Notes: a model not told the origin generated them from the sequence alone. A DNA stretch of 64,000 bases from Nematostella vectensis (GCF_932526225.1 NC_064045.1:3201998-3265997), one strand, 5' to 3'; shown: positions 32,501-45,007, counted from the first letter of the stretch. Program-made: numbers and translations.

Positions 32501-35500
32501 TCGGTCCAGAACTGTCACCGTTCTCAGCGCTGGGAGATCCCCCATCGGCAGGCGAGGCAGCTTGCTGTTGCTGTTGTTGTTGTTGATGTTGATGCTGTTG
32601 TTGTTGTAGCTGTGCTGTGTCGGGTAAAGTGGGCGGAAGCTGTGCGATTTGCGAGTAAGGTTGGACTGCTTGTTGGGCATACTGTATCCCATTTGCAAAT
32701 GGCTAAAAGAAAAAAAAGAAGGATTAGGTTGTGGATACATTAATAATGAAATAATTCGTCCTAGTGCAACACTATGTAACACTATGTAGCTTGGTGCAAC
32801 ACTATGTAGTCTAGTGCAACACTATGTAGTCTAGTGCAACACTATGTAGCCTAGTGCAACACTATGTAGTCTGGTGCAACATTATGTAGTCTAGTGTATT
32901 GCAACACTATGTAGCCTAGTGCAACACTATGTAGTCTAGTGCAACACTATGTAGTCTGGTGCAACATTATGTAGTCTAGTGTATTGCAACACTATGTAGC
33001 CTAGTGCAACACTATGTAGCCTAGTGCAACACTATGTAGTCTAGTGCAACACTATGTAGTCTAGTGCAACACTATGTAGCCTAGTGCAACACTATGTAGC
33101 CAAGTGCAACACTATGTAGTCTAGTGCAACACTATGTAGCCTAGTGCAACACTATGTAGTCTAGTGCAACACTATGTAGCCTAGTGCAACACTATGTAGT
33201 CTAGTGCAACACTATGTAGCCTAGTGCAACACTATGTAGTCTAGTGCAACACTATGTAGCCTAGTGCAACACTATGTAGCCTAGTGCAACACTATGTAGC
33301 CTAGTGCAACACTATGTAGCCTAGTGCAACACTATGTAGCCTAGTGCAACACTATGTAGCCAAGTGCAACACTATGTAGCCTAGTGCAACACTATGTAGT
33401 CTAGTGCAACACTATGTAGCCTAGTGCAACACTATGTAGTCTAGTGCAACACTATGTAGTCTAGTGCAACACTATGTAGTCTAGTGCAACACTATGTAGC
33501 CTAGTGCAACACTATGTAGCCTAGTGCAACACTATGTAGTCTAGTGCAACACTATGTAGCCTAGTGCAACACTATGTAGCCTAGTGCAACACTATGTAGC
33601 CTAGTGCAACACTATGTAGTCTAGTGCAACACTATGTAGTCTAGTGCAACACTATGTAGCCTAGTGCAACACTATGTAGCCTAGTGCAACACTATGTAGT
33701 CTAGTGCAACACTATGTAGCCTAGTGCAACACTATGTAGCCTAGTGCAACACTATGTAGTCTAGTGCAACACTATGTAGTCAAGTGCAACACTATGTAGC
33801 CTAGTGCAACACTATGTAGCCTAGTGCAACACTTTGAGTCTAGTGCAACACTATGTAGTCTAGTGCAACACTATGTAGTCTAGTGCAACACTATGTAGTC
33901 TAGTGCAACACTATGTAGCCTAGTGCAACACTATGTAGTCTAGTGCAACACTATGTAGTCTAGTGCAACACTATGTAGCCTAGTGCAACACTATGTAGCC
34001 TAGTGCAACACTATGTAGCCTAGTGCAACACTATGTAGTCTAGTGCAACACTATGTAGCCTAGTGCAACACTATGTAGTCTAGTGCAACACTATGTAGTC
34101 AAGTGCAACACTATGTAGCCTAGTGCAACACTATGTAGCCTAGTGCAACACTATGTAGCCTAGTGCAACACTATGTAGCCTAGTGCAACACTATGTAGTC
34201 TAGTGCAACACTATGTAGCCTAGTGCAACACTTTGAGTCTAGTGCAACACTATGTAGCCTAGTGCAACACTATGTAGTCTAGTGCAACACTATGTAGCCT
34301 AGTGCAACACTTTGAGTCTAGTGCAACACTATGTAGTCTAGTGCAACACTATGTAGTCTAGTGCAACACTATGTAGTCTAGTGCAACACTATGTAGTCTA
34401 GTGCAACACTATGTAGCCTAGTGCAACACTATGTAGCCTAGTACAACACTATGTAACCTAGTGCAACACTATGTAGTCTAGTGCAACACTATGTAGTCTA
34501 GTGCAACACTATGTAGTCTAGTGCAACACTATGTAGTCTAGTGCAACACTATGTAGTCTAGTGCAACACTATGTAGCCTAGTGCAACACTATGTAGCCTA
34601 GTGCAACACTTTGAGTCTAGTGCAACACTATGTAGTCTAGTGCAACACTATGTTGTCTAGTGCAACACTATGTAGTCTAGTGCAACACTATGTTGTCTAG
34701 TGCAACACTATGTAGTCTAGTGCAACACTATGTAGTCTAGTGCAACACTATGTAGTCTAGTGCAACACTATGTAGTCTAGTGCAACACTATGTAGTCTAG
34801 TGTATTGCAACACTATGTAGTCTAGTGCAACACTATGTAGTCTAGTGCAACACTATGTAGTCTAGTGCAACACTATGTAGTCTAGTGCAACACTATGTAG
34901 CCTAGTGCAACACTTTGAGTCTAGTGCAACACTATGTAGTCTAGTGCAACACTATGTAGTCTAGTGCAACACTATGTAGTCTAGTGCAACACTATGTAGT
35001 CTAGTGCAACACTATGTAGTCTAGTGCAACACTATGTAGTCTAGTGCAACACTATGTAGCCTAGTGCAACACTATGTAGTCTAGTGTATTGCAACACTAT
35101 GTAGTCTAGTGCAACACTATGTAGTCTAGTGTATTGCAACACTATGTAGTCTAGTGCAACACTATGTAGTCTAGTGCAACACTATGTTGTCTAGTGCAAC
35201 ACTATGTAGTCTAGTGTATTGCAACACTATGTAGCCTAGTGCAACACTATGTAGTCTAGTGTAACACTATGTAGTCTAGTGCAACACTATGTAGTCTAGT
35301 GCAACACTATGTAGTCTAGTGCAACACTATGTAGTCTAGTGCAACACTATGTAGTCTAGTGCAACACTATGTAGTCTAGTGCAACACTATGTAGTCTAGT
35401 GCAACACTATGTAGCCTAGTGCAACACTATGTAGTCTAGTGCAACACTATGTAGTCTAGTGCAACACTATGTAGTCTAGTGCAACACTATGTAGTCTAGT

Positions 35501-38500
35501 GCAACACTATGTAGCCTAGTGCAACACTATGTAGTCTAGTGCAACACTATGTAGTCTAGTGCAACACTATGTAGCCTAGTGCAACACTTTGAGTCTAGTG
35601 CAACACTATGTAGTCAAGTGCAACACTATGTAGTCTAGTGCAACACTATGTAGCCTAGTGCAACACTATGTAGCCTAGTACAACACTATGTAACCTAGTG
35701 CAACACTATGTAGCCTAGTGCAACACTATGTAGCCTAGTGCAACACTATGTAGCCTAGTGCAACACTATGTAGTCTAGTGCAACACTATGTAGCCAAGTG
35801 CAACACTATGTAGTCTAGTGCAACACTATGTAGTCTAGTGCAACACTATGTAGCCTAGTGCAACACTATGTAGCCTAGTGCAACACTATGTAGTCTAGTG
35901 CAACACTATGTAGCCTAGTGCAACACTATGTAGCCTAGTGCAACACTATGTAGTCTAGTGCAACACTATGTAGTCTAGTGCAACACTATGTAGTCTAGTG
36001 CAACACTATGTAGTCTAGTGCAACACTATGTAGTCTAGTGCAACACTATGTAGCCTAGTGCAACACTATGTAGTCTAGTGCAACACTATGTAGCCTAGTG
36101 CAACACTATGTAGTCTAGTGCAACACTATGTAGTCTAGTGCAACACTATGTAGCCTAGTGCAACACTATGTAGTCTAGTGCAACACTATGTAGTCTAGTG
36201 CAACACTATGTAGTCTCGTGCAACACTATGTAGTCTAGTGCAACACTATGTAGTCTAGTGCAACACTATGTAGCCTAGTGCAACACTATGTAGGCTAGTG
36301 CAACACTATGTAGCCTAGTGCAACACTATGTAGTCTAGTGCAACACTATGTAGTCTAGTGCAACACTTTGAGTCTAGTGCAACACTATGTAGGCTAGTGC
36401 AACACTATGTAGTCTAGTGCAACACTATGTAGCCTAGTGCAACACTATGTAGCCTAGTGCAACACTATGTAGCCTAGTGCCACACTATGTAGTCTAGTGC
36501 AACACTATGTAGTCTAGTGCAACACTATGTAGTCTAGTGCAACACTATGTAGCCTAGTGCAACACTATGTAGCCTAGTGCAACACTATGTAGTCTAGTGT
36601 ATTGCAACACTATGTAGTCTAGTGCAACACTATGTAGTCAAGTGCAACACTATGTAGTCTAGTGCAACACTATGTAGCCTAGTGCAACACTATGTAGTCT
36701 AGTGCAACACTATGTAGCCTAGTGCAACACTATGTAGTCTAGTGCAACACTATGTTGTCTAGTGTAACACTATGTAGTCTAGTGCAACACTATGTAGCCT
36801 AGTGCAACACTATGTAGTCAAGTGCAACACTATGTAGCCTAGTGCAACACTATGTAGTCTAGTGTATTGCAACACTATGTAGTCTAGTGCAACACTATGT
36901 AGTCTAGTGCAACACTATGTAGCCTAGTGCAACACTATGTAGTCTAGGGCAACACTATGTAGTCTAGTGCAACACTATGTAGTCTAGTGCAACACTATGT
37001 AGTCTAGTGCAACACTATGTAGTCTAGTGCAACACTATGTAGCCTAGTGCAACACTATGTAGTCTAGTGCAACACTATGTAGTCTAGTGCAACACTATGT
37101 AGCCTAGTGCAACACTATGTAGTCTAGTGCAACACTATGTAGCCTAGTGCAACACTATGTAGTCTAGTGTATTGCAACACTATGTAGTCTAGTGCAACAC
37201 TATGTAGTCTAGTGCAACACTATGTAGCCTAGTGCAACACTATGTAGTCTAGTGCAACACTATGTAGTCTAGTGCAACACTATGTAGTCTAGTGCAACAC
37301 TATGTTGTCTAGTGCAACACTATGTAGTCTAGTGCAACACTATGTAGCCTAGTGCAACACTATGTAGTCTAGTGCAACACTATGTAGTCTAGTGCAACAC
37401 TATGTAGCCTAGTGCAACACTATGTAGTCTAGTGCAACACTATGTAGCCTAGTGCAACACTATGTAGTCTAGTGTATTGCAACACTATGTAGTCTAGTGC
37501 AACACTATGTAGTCTAGTGCAACACTATGTAGCCTAGTGCAACACTATGTAGTCTAGTGCAACACTATGTAGTCTAGTGCAACACTATGTAGTCTAGTGC
37601 AACACTATGTAGTCTAGTGCAACACTATGTAGTCAAGTGCAACACTATGTAGTCTAGTGCAACACTATGTAGCCTAGTGCAACACTATGTAGTCTAGTGC
37701 AACACTATGTAGTCTAGTGCAACACTATGTAGTCTAGTGCAACACTATGTAACCTAGTGCAACACTATGTAGTCTAGTGCAACACTATGTAGTCTAGTGC
37801 AACACTATGTAGTCTAGTGCAACACTATGTAGTCTAGTGCAACACTATGTTGTCTAGTGCAACACTATGTAGTCTAGTGCAACACTATGTAGTCTAGTGC
37901 AACACTATGTAGTCTAGTGCAACACTATGTAGTCTAGTGCAACACTATGTAACACTATGTAGTCTAGTGCAACACTATGTAGTCTAGTGCAACACTATGT
38001 AGCCTTGTGCAACACTATGTAGTCTAGTGCAACACTATGTAGTCTAGTGCAACACTATGTAGTCTAGTGCAACACTATGTAACACTATGTAGCCTAGTGC
38101 AACACTATGTAGTCTAGTGCAACACTATGTAGCCTTGTGCAACACTATGTAGTCTAGTGCAACACTATGTAGTCTAGTGCAACACTATGTAGTCTAGTGC
38201 AACACTATGTAACACTATGTAGTCTAGTGCAACACTATGTAGTCTAGTGCAACACTATGTAGCCTTGTGCAACACTATGTAGTCTAGTGCAACACTATGT
38301 AGTCTAGTGCAACACTATGTAGTCTAGTGCAACACTATGTAACACTATGTAGCCTAGTGCAACACTATGTAGTCTAGTGCAACACTATGTAGCCTTGTGC
38401 AACACTATGTAGTCTAGTGCAACACTATGTAGTCTAGTGCAACACTATGTAGCCTAGTGCAACACTATGTAGCCTAGTGCAACACTATGTAGCCTAGTGC

Positions 38501-41500
38501 AACACTATGTAGTCTAGTGCAACACTATGTAGTCTAGTGCAACACTATGTAGTCTAGTGCAACACTATGTAGCCTAGTGCAACACTATGTAGTCTAGTGC
38601 AACACTATGTAGTCTAGTGCAACACTATGTAGGCTAGTGCAACACTATGTAGTCTAGTGCAACACTATGTAGGCTAGTGCAACACTATGTAGTCTAGTGC
38701 AACACTATGTAACACTATGTAGTCTAGTGCAACACTATGTAACACTATGTAGCCTAGTGCAACACTATGTAGTCTAGTGCAACACTATGTAGTCTAGTGC
38801 AACACTATGTAGTCTAGTGCAACACTATGTAGCCAAGTGCAACACTATGTAGGCTAGTGCAACACTATGTAGTCTAGTGCAACACTATGTAGGCTAGTGC
38901 AACACTATGTAGTCTAGTGCAACACTATGTAGCCTAGTGCAACACTATGTAGTCTAGGGCAACACTATGTAGTCTAGTGCAACACTATGTAGTCTAGTGC
39001 AACACTATGTAGTCTAGTGTATTGCAACACTATGTAGTCTAGTGCAACACTATGTAGTCTAGTGCAACACTATGTAGTCTAGTGCAACACTATGTAGTCT
39101 AGTGCAACACTATGTAGTCTAGTGCAACACTATGTAGCCTAGTGCAACACTATGTAGTCTAGTGCAACACTATGTAACACTATGTAGTCTGGTGCAACAC
39201 TATGTAGTCTAGTGCAACACTATGTAACACTATGTAGCCTAGTGCAACATTATGTAGTCTAGTGCAACACTATGTAACACTATGTAGTCTGGTGCAACAC
39301 TATGTAGTCTAGTGCAACACTATGTAACACTATGTAGCCTAGTGCAACATTATGTAGTCTAGTGCAACACTATGTAACACTATGTAGTCTGGTGCAACAC
39401 TATGTAGTCTAGTGCAACACTATGTAACACTATGTAGCCTAGTGCAACATTATGTAGTCTAGTGCAACACTATGTAGTCAAGTGCAACACTATGTAGTCT
39501 AGTGCAACACTATGTAACACTATGTAGCCTAGTGCAACATTATGTAGTCTAGTGCAACACTATGTAGCCTAGTGCAACACTATGTAGTCTAGTGCAACAC
39601 TATGTAGCCTAGTGCAACACTATGTAGTCTAGTGCAACACTATGTAGGCTAGTGCAACACTATGTAGTCTAGTGCAACACTATGTTGTCTAGTGCAACAC
39701 TATGTAGTCTAGTGCAACACTATGTAGTCAAGTGCAACACTATGTAGCCTAGTGCAACACTATGTAGTCTAGTGCAACACTATGTAGTCTGGTGCAACAC
39801 TATGTAGTCTAGTGCAACACTATGTAGGCTAGTGCAACACTATGTAGTCTAGTGCAACACTATGTAGCCTAGTGCAACACTATGTAACACTATGTAGCCT
39901 AGTGCAACATTATGTAGTCTAGTCCAACACTATGTAACACTATGTAGTCTGGTGCAACACTATGTAGTCTAGTGCAACACTATGTAACACTATGTAGCCT
40001 AGTGCAACATTATGTAGTCTAGTGCAACACTATGTAACACTATGTAGCCTAGTGCAACATTATGTAGTCTAGTGCAACACTATGTAACACTATGTAGGCT
40101 AGTGCAACACTATGTAGGCTAGTGCAACACTATGTAGCCTAGTGCAACACTATGTAGTCTAGTGCAACACTATGTAGCCTAGTGCAACACTATGTAGCCT
40201 AGTGCAACACTATGTAGTCTAGTGCAACACTATGTAGCCTAGTGCAACACTATGTAGTCTAGTGCAACACTATGTAGGCTAGTGCAACACTATGTAGTCT
40301 AGTGCAACACTATGTAGCCTAGTGCAACACTATGTAACACTATGTAGCCTAGTGCAACATTATGTAGTCTAGTGCAACACTATGTAACACTATGTAGTCT
40401 GGTGCAACACTATGTAGTCTAGTGCAACACTATGTAACACTATGTAGCCTAGTGCAACATTATGTAGTCTAGTGCAACACTATGTAACACTATGTAGCCT
40501 AGTGCAACATTATGTAGTCTAGTGCAACACTATGTAACACTATGTAGGCTAGTGCAACACTATGTAGTCTAGTGCAACACTATGTAGCCTAGTGCAACAC
40601 TATGTAGCCTAGTGCAACACTATGTAGTCTAGTGCAACACTATGTAGTCTAGTGCAACACTATGTAACCTAGTGCAACACTATGTAGCCTAGTGCAACAC
40701 TATGTAGTCTAGTGCAACACTATGTAGCCTAGTGCAACACTATGTTGTCTAGTGCAACACTATGTTGTCTAGTGCAACACTATGTAGCCTAGTGCAACAT
40801 TATGTAGTCTAGTGCAACACTATGTAGTCAAGTGCAACACTATGTAGTCTAGTGCAACACTATGTAACACTATGTAGCCTAGTGCAACATTATGTAGTCT
40901 AGTGCAACACTATGTAGCCTAGTGCAACACTATGTAGTCTAATGCAACACTATGTAGCACTATGTAGTCTGGTGCAACACTATGTAGTCTAGTGCAACAC
41001 TATGTAACTCTATGTAGCCTAGTGCAACATTATGTAGTCTAGTGCAACACTATGTAGTCAAGTGCAACACTATGTAGTCTAGTGCAACACTATGTAGCCT
41101 AGTGCAACACTATGTAGTCTAGTGCAACACTATGTAGCCTAGTGCAACACTATGTAGTCTAGTGCAACACTATGTAGTCTGGTGCAACACTATGTAGTCT
41201 AGTGCAACACTATGTAGCCTAGTGCAACACTATGTAGCCTAGTGCAACACTATGTAGTCTAGTGTATTGCAACACTATGTAGTCTAGTGCAACACTATGT
41301 AGCCTAGTGCAACACTATGTAGCCTAGTGCAACACTATGTAGTCTAGTGCAACACTATGTAGTCTAGTGCAACACTATGTAGTCTAGTGCAACACTATGT
41401 AGTCTACTGCAACACTATGTAACCTAGTGCAACACTATGTAGTCAAGTGCAACACTATGTAGTCTAGTGTAACACTATGTAGTCTAGTGCAACACTATGT

Positions 41501-44500
41501 AGCCTAGTGCAACACTATGTAGTCTAGTGCAACACTATGTAGTCTAGTGCAACACTATGTAGTCTAGTGCAACACTATGTAACCTAGTGCAACACTATGT
41601 AGTCAAGTGCAACACTATGTAGCCTAGTGCAACACTATGTAGTCTAGTGCAACACTATGTAGCCTGGTGCAACACTATGTAGCCTAGTGCAACACTATGT
41701 AGTCTAGTGCAACACTATGTAGTCTAGTGCAACACTATGTAACCTAGTGCAACACTATGTAGTCAAGTGCAACACTATGTAGTCTAGTGCAACACTATGT
41801 AGTCTAGTGCAACACTATGTGCCAAAAATATCGCCCTCTTAATTGTTATTTCCCTTGTGTTATTGCCTTAGTGACTGGTATGGAAAAAGAAAAAATGTCA
41901 CTCTAATTTAGTGAAAACACTACCCAAATAAAAGCATCATCCTTTACATTGCATTCGCCTACTCTTAGCAAAAATTGAAGAAAAAAGAAAAAGGAAAATA
42001 GGACATCATTATGGCTCAAGGTGTTTTATTAACCTTTTCAGTTGTTTTTCCATGTGTTCCAAACTTTTGAATAAACAAAACAATAAGATACGGGCTTTGT
42101 TAATTCAGAACAAAGCATAATTTCGCACACCCAACTTCGACATTCTCTTTCGACAGGGATCACACGTTCCATTCATTCATTAGCAGAGCAAGGTGTTTTT
42201 TCTAGCAGGGGTGCGATGTATAAACATGCAAATCCTTGCTCTTCCTTCGTTTAGCTGTTCAAGGATGTTACACGTGCAATTAGGGATGATCCGAAATAGT
42301 AAAATTTTAAGAGGAAAAATATTCAGTTTGACTTCCACATTAAAATGAGAGTTGTCTGGTTCCTTTAACTATAGAACAAAAACCACCCATTTATACAAGT
42401 CGCTGTTTTGAAAATGTTTTGAAGCAGTTATTATTAAAGGTACTACGAGGAACGTTTAGTGCACAAGGCATATGGAAATCTCCGTGCTGTTATTCTAACC
42501 TCCCTGAGTTGTTTGGAATCTCAATTAAAAAAAATATGCAAAATAAATAAAAAAAAAACATATGCTGAGAAATAATCTAAACGAAACTTGTCTGACACTA
42601 GATTCATGTCGTAATTTAAATTAAACTTATTTTTTTTTATTTAAATAAAGTAAAAATAAATGTTTATTTCACGTGAGATTTTAAATGTTAAAAATTGATT
42701 TGATATACGGGGAAATCATTTCAGGTCTTACTGTAATAAAAATAAGTCCCAACGAGATTTTTTTCTTTTTCTTCTTTGGGCTTATGTGATCAAATTCGAT
42801 AGAAAGTTTTTTGTCGGAATTATTCAAAATTTATGAGAAAAATCCCGGTATGTTAGGTTCAAAGCTTATTTTTCGAGCTGAACAAAACCCGGTATGTCAA
42901 AAGGGACCTGCTGGCGAGTTTTCCTTTCGGCTTATTAATTATTAAACCTGCAAGATAATTAAAATTTAGGCGACCGAAATATACTAATAACATTTGTGCA
43001 AGAAAGTTTACTAGATAAAAACACAGAAAAAAGCTAATAGATACGACCATTTGCCAAAGCTTAAGAGAAATTCAATTTAAATGTTCCTTTGCAAAGTAAA
43101 AATCAATTGCACGAAGTAGTCAAAGTGAATTTAGATTATACCGGAAAAGCTCTAATAGTTTTTGTTTCTAATAGCTGTTAGGTAAATTTTCTGGGTTTTG
43201 GAATGAAATTTAAAAATATACATGGGTCGAATATTACTTACACCATCTGGACATATAGTTCATACTAATATTTTCGATTATGTATATCATGAATTTTCAA
43301 CGTCAAAGCTCGTTAAATTTGACTGTTTAATCGTAAGTATGCGACGAATGAAAATATGCTATTGCTTATTCGCTAATACAATTTATGAACGAAATGTTCA
43401 CATAAATCGCAGTCTAAGATTTTCTTTTTCATAGCTACAACAAAAACTAAAAGCAAATATTTCGCGAAAGTTCCATTGCATTATGTGGCACGCTTCTCAA
43501 GTGTGCCGAAAAGTATACCACAAAAGAGTGTTTTGAAAATAATTATTGTAAAAAAAAAAAAAAACTCGCGTTTGGTTTATGTCTATAACGATTCACTGGG
43601 TAACCGAATAGTGGCTCTTTGTGCCAGTATCTCTAGGGTAATTATCGAAAAAGAGGAAAGTTAAGTTTTAACCGGAATGTTTACCTCAGAAACTTCCATG
43701 TTGTAGTCCGACGCCATAGCTAACTGTGTCAGGATCAACTTTCGAACGAGTTCCTCTTTGAACGAAGCAAAATTTTGCGGCTCGTTTTTTAGCCTTCGTA
43801 TCCCCTCCATTTACTTGGATGAAACATTTATGATAGTCTTATTTCATTGCACAGCTTCGTAATGTTCAATAATTCATAGTTTAGATAACCAGTAATCGGT
43901 CAAAGAGCTTCTAGGGTGACAAAGTCTTTGTTGTTTCATCAATAGAACAATTGTCAAGAAACTCCTTTGTACGTTAAAAAAGAAACTGGGGTTCCAAAAC
44001 AAACTTTGCATTGACGCAAAAACGGGTGTCTTATAAATCCGAGTTAAAAATATGACATACAAAGCTTTTAGGGGTAGCTAACATAATCAATACACTTGCA
44101 CTTATCGATGTCAAAATAGTGCACCTTAGAAAAGACGTTATGTCTTAAAGGCCCCGCTATTTGCAATTATTCAACACGGTTTGCAAAATCAGAGATTTGT
44201 AAATGCTTTTCCTTATAGCATGGCGCACAGATTTTCCATTAAAGATTTCTTTATTTTTTCCGTACTAACAATTGTTTTGAATCAAGCCTGTAAGAACTTT
44301 AGTTTTTGGACATTTAGAAAACTAGAAACAATCAAACACCTGGATTTTCAGTTTCGTCCACATATCAGTTTCAAAGACTAATATTTACTTTTACTTAACG
44401 TTGCAGAAATAATTCATGTTTAAACGTTTATAATTATCAAACCTTCAAAAGTTTCTGTTTCAAAGTGGTTCTAATAATTTACACAGTCGCAATTTGAGTT

Positions 44501-45007
44501 GTGCATTCTAACGGTATAAGAATAAAATAACGGATATGTACTTGTATGGTTTAATCAAAATTCAGAGTATCGTTCGATTGGGATTAAACTAACCCGTTCA
44601 ACAGTGAAATATATCCATTTTAGTAAAAGCTATAGAAATTTGCAACTCAGGATAAATATCTGTTCAATGTATTGATTATAAAATCTATTTATATGAGTGA
44701 CACGTTTAAAATTGTGTGCCCGCATTAGGCAAATAGAATTAATTCAATGATAGTTTTTACTTCTCGTAATTGGATCATAGGCAAACACGAAAATGGCATT
44801 AATGTCTAATTTTTTAAAGCGCACCAGTGGAACAACTTTGGGTCGTTTTCAAAAAATTGCATCGCTATATATAACACTTTCAAAATCGATATCTTCAAAA
44901 TCTCCCAAGCACCCGAGTTACGTTAGTTACGTTACAAAAAATATTTGGTATATAGAAGTAAACACAATCTTACTTACGAAAAGCCCATATAGACTGTAAT
45001 CCATCAT
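26512..45007 (-). CDS. RBFOX: RBFOX (Fox-1 family) RNA-binding splicing regulator
   Basis: Exons in transcript order: first exon 44978-45007 (or 43685-43810), then 32436-32702, 31101-31154, 30527-30619, 29129-29198, 27660-27786, 27175-27208 and 26512-26631. All phases agree; the long first-exon form is about 264 aa. Fox-1 proteins bind (U)GCAUG in pre-mRNA and steer exon inclusion in the nucleus. The RRM carries RNP2 (LHVTNIPF) and RNP1 (KGFGFVTF) with the diagnostic [12 protein letters not shown] and [21 protein letters not shown] Gln-rich tract precedes it. The C-terminus is Ala/Tyr/Pro-rich ([24 protein letters not shown]) and ends GYRYAPY, close to the vertebrate ending YNRFAPY. The RRM is cut into 54- and 93-nt exons as in vertebrates. 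The protein is shorter than vertebrate RBFOX (about 370-400 aa). Which vertebrate paralogue is closest cannot be said. Confidence 0.93.
27424..27445. repeat. Long G homopolymer in an RBFOX intron
   Basis: About 20 consecutive G on the plus strand (C in the transcript), between the 34-nt and 127-nt exons of RBFOX. Likely to be unstable, and hard to sequence accurately. Confidence 0.9.
27787..29128 (-). other. RBFOX intron with a degraded MITE and the UGCAUG cluster
   Basis: 1.3-kb intron. Apart from the UGCAUG cluster it holds a degenerate second copy of the 25478-type foldback element (28048-28155, arms GGTTAACGCTAACCC and its complement). No exon supported. Confidence 0.6.
29009..29069 (-). 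promoter_or_regulatory. Cluster of four UGCAUG (RBFOX) sites
   Basis: In the transcript UGCAUG occurs at 29069-29064, 29052-29047, 29018-29013 and 29014-29009, the last two overlapping as UGCAUGCAUGCA. They lie 60-120 nt downstream of the RBFOX exon 29129-29198, the distance at which RBFOX enhances inclusion. Another copy is at 29237-29232, 34-39 nt upstream of the same exon. The binding motif is established; its use here is inferred. Confidence 0.65.
29199..30526 (-). other. RBFOX intron after the 93-nt exon
   Basis: AT-rich intron of 1.3 kb. A thrice-repeated CATATAAGGGCA motif (29272-29325) is visible. No coding exon. Confidence 0.5.
30512..30517 (-). promoter_or_regulatory. UGCAUG beside the donor of the 93-nt exon
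   Basis: CATGCA on the plus strand reads UGCAUG in the RBFOX transcript, 10-15 nt into the intron. A further GCATGC palindrome lies at 30746-30751, upstream of the exon. Confidence 0.6.
30527..30619 (-). CDS. RBFOX: RBFOX 93-nt RRM exon with RNP1
   Basis: 31 codons in phase 0, from [10 protein letters not shown] to DGRKVE. The exon codes RNP1 and the second half of the RRM; skipping keeps frame but destroys RNA binding. Established: the 93-nt exon at this place in vertebrate RBFOX genes is skipped under control of RBFOX itself to make a dominant-negative form. Here UGCAUG lies at intron positions +10 to +15 and GCAUGC about 127 nt upstream. Confidence 0.92.
31155..32435 (-). other. RBFOX intron inside the RRM
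   Basis: 1.28-kb intron. Contains four exact 11-bp copies of ACAGGGTATTC (32069-32112). Nothing else recognised. Confidence 0.55.
32436..32702 (-). CDS. RBFOX: RBFOX exon: Gln-rich linker and start of the RRM
   Basis: After TTTTAG, 89 codons run from [11 protein letters not shown] through a run of 16 residues that are all Gln except two His, then an Ala/Ser/Gly/Asp linker and the RRM start [12 protein letters not shown]...LRQMFG, to GGG|GTAAGT. The Gln run is coded by mixed CAA/CAG repeats. The 9-kb satellite begins 58 bp upstream of this exon's acceptor. Confidence 0.92.
32761..41820. repeat. 9,060-bp array of a 20-bp satellite in an RBFOX intron
   Basis: About 450 head-to-tail copies of the 20-bp unit AGTCTAGTGCAACACTATGT, the two commonest forms being AGTCTAG and AGCCTAG. 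Variants include CACTTTGAGTC (19-bp unit), insertion of TGTAT (GTGTATTGCAACAC), and AACACTATGTAACACTATGT (half-unit added). Each unit contains TAGTG-CAA-CACTA, a 5-bp inverted repeat. A period of 20, not divisible by 3, puts TAG in every frame, so no open frame exists over 9 kb. The array occupies most of the intron between the alternative first exons and the RRM, 58 bp upstream of the next acceptor. Confidence 0.97.
41821..43684 (-). other. RBFOX intron, 5' of the satellite
   Basis: AT-rich intron sequence to the proximal first exon. One UGCAUG on the transcript strand near 42222-42232. No coding exon or mobile element recognised. Confidence 0.5.
43685..43810 (-). CDS. RBFOX: RBFOX proximal alternative first coding exon
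   Basis: ATG 43810 (AAGTAAATGG context, in-frame stop just upstream) opens 42 codons ending at GAG|GTAAAC in phase 0, matching the acceptor at 32702. The peptide is charged ([30 protein letters not shown]) and has no known domain. The in-frame stop shows it is a first coding exon, not an internal one. It offers a second N-terminus for the same RBFOX core; linkage to RBFOX is inferred from strand, phase and the lack of another partner. Confidence 0.6.
43811..44977 (-). other. Between the two RBFOX first exons
   Basis: AT-rich. It should include the promoter and 5' UTR for the proximal first exon, but no clear TATA or CCAAT arrangement stands out. Confidence 0.45.
44978..45007 (-). CDS. RBFOX: RBFOX distal alternative first coding exon
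   Basis: A short first exon: two adjacent ATGs (45007, 45004) followed by DYSLYGLF and a strong donor (TTC|GTAAGTAAG). It ends in phase 0 and so can join the RRM-containing exon at 32702. Any promoter should lie to the right, in 45.0-45.5 kb. Alternative N-termini from separate promoters are a known feature of animal RBFOX genes. The exon is tiny, so evidence is limited to start, phase and splice site. Confidence 0.6.

Noticed and set aside
32761..41820. CRISPR array or bacterial-type direct repeats
   Set aside because: The units are contiguous with no unique spacers, and the host is an animal; this is a satellite.
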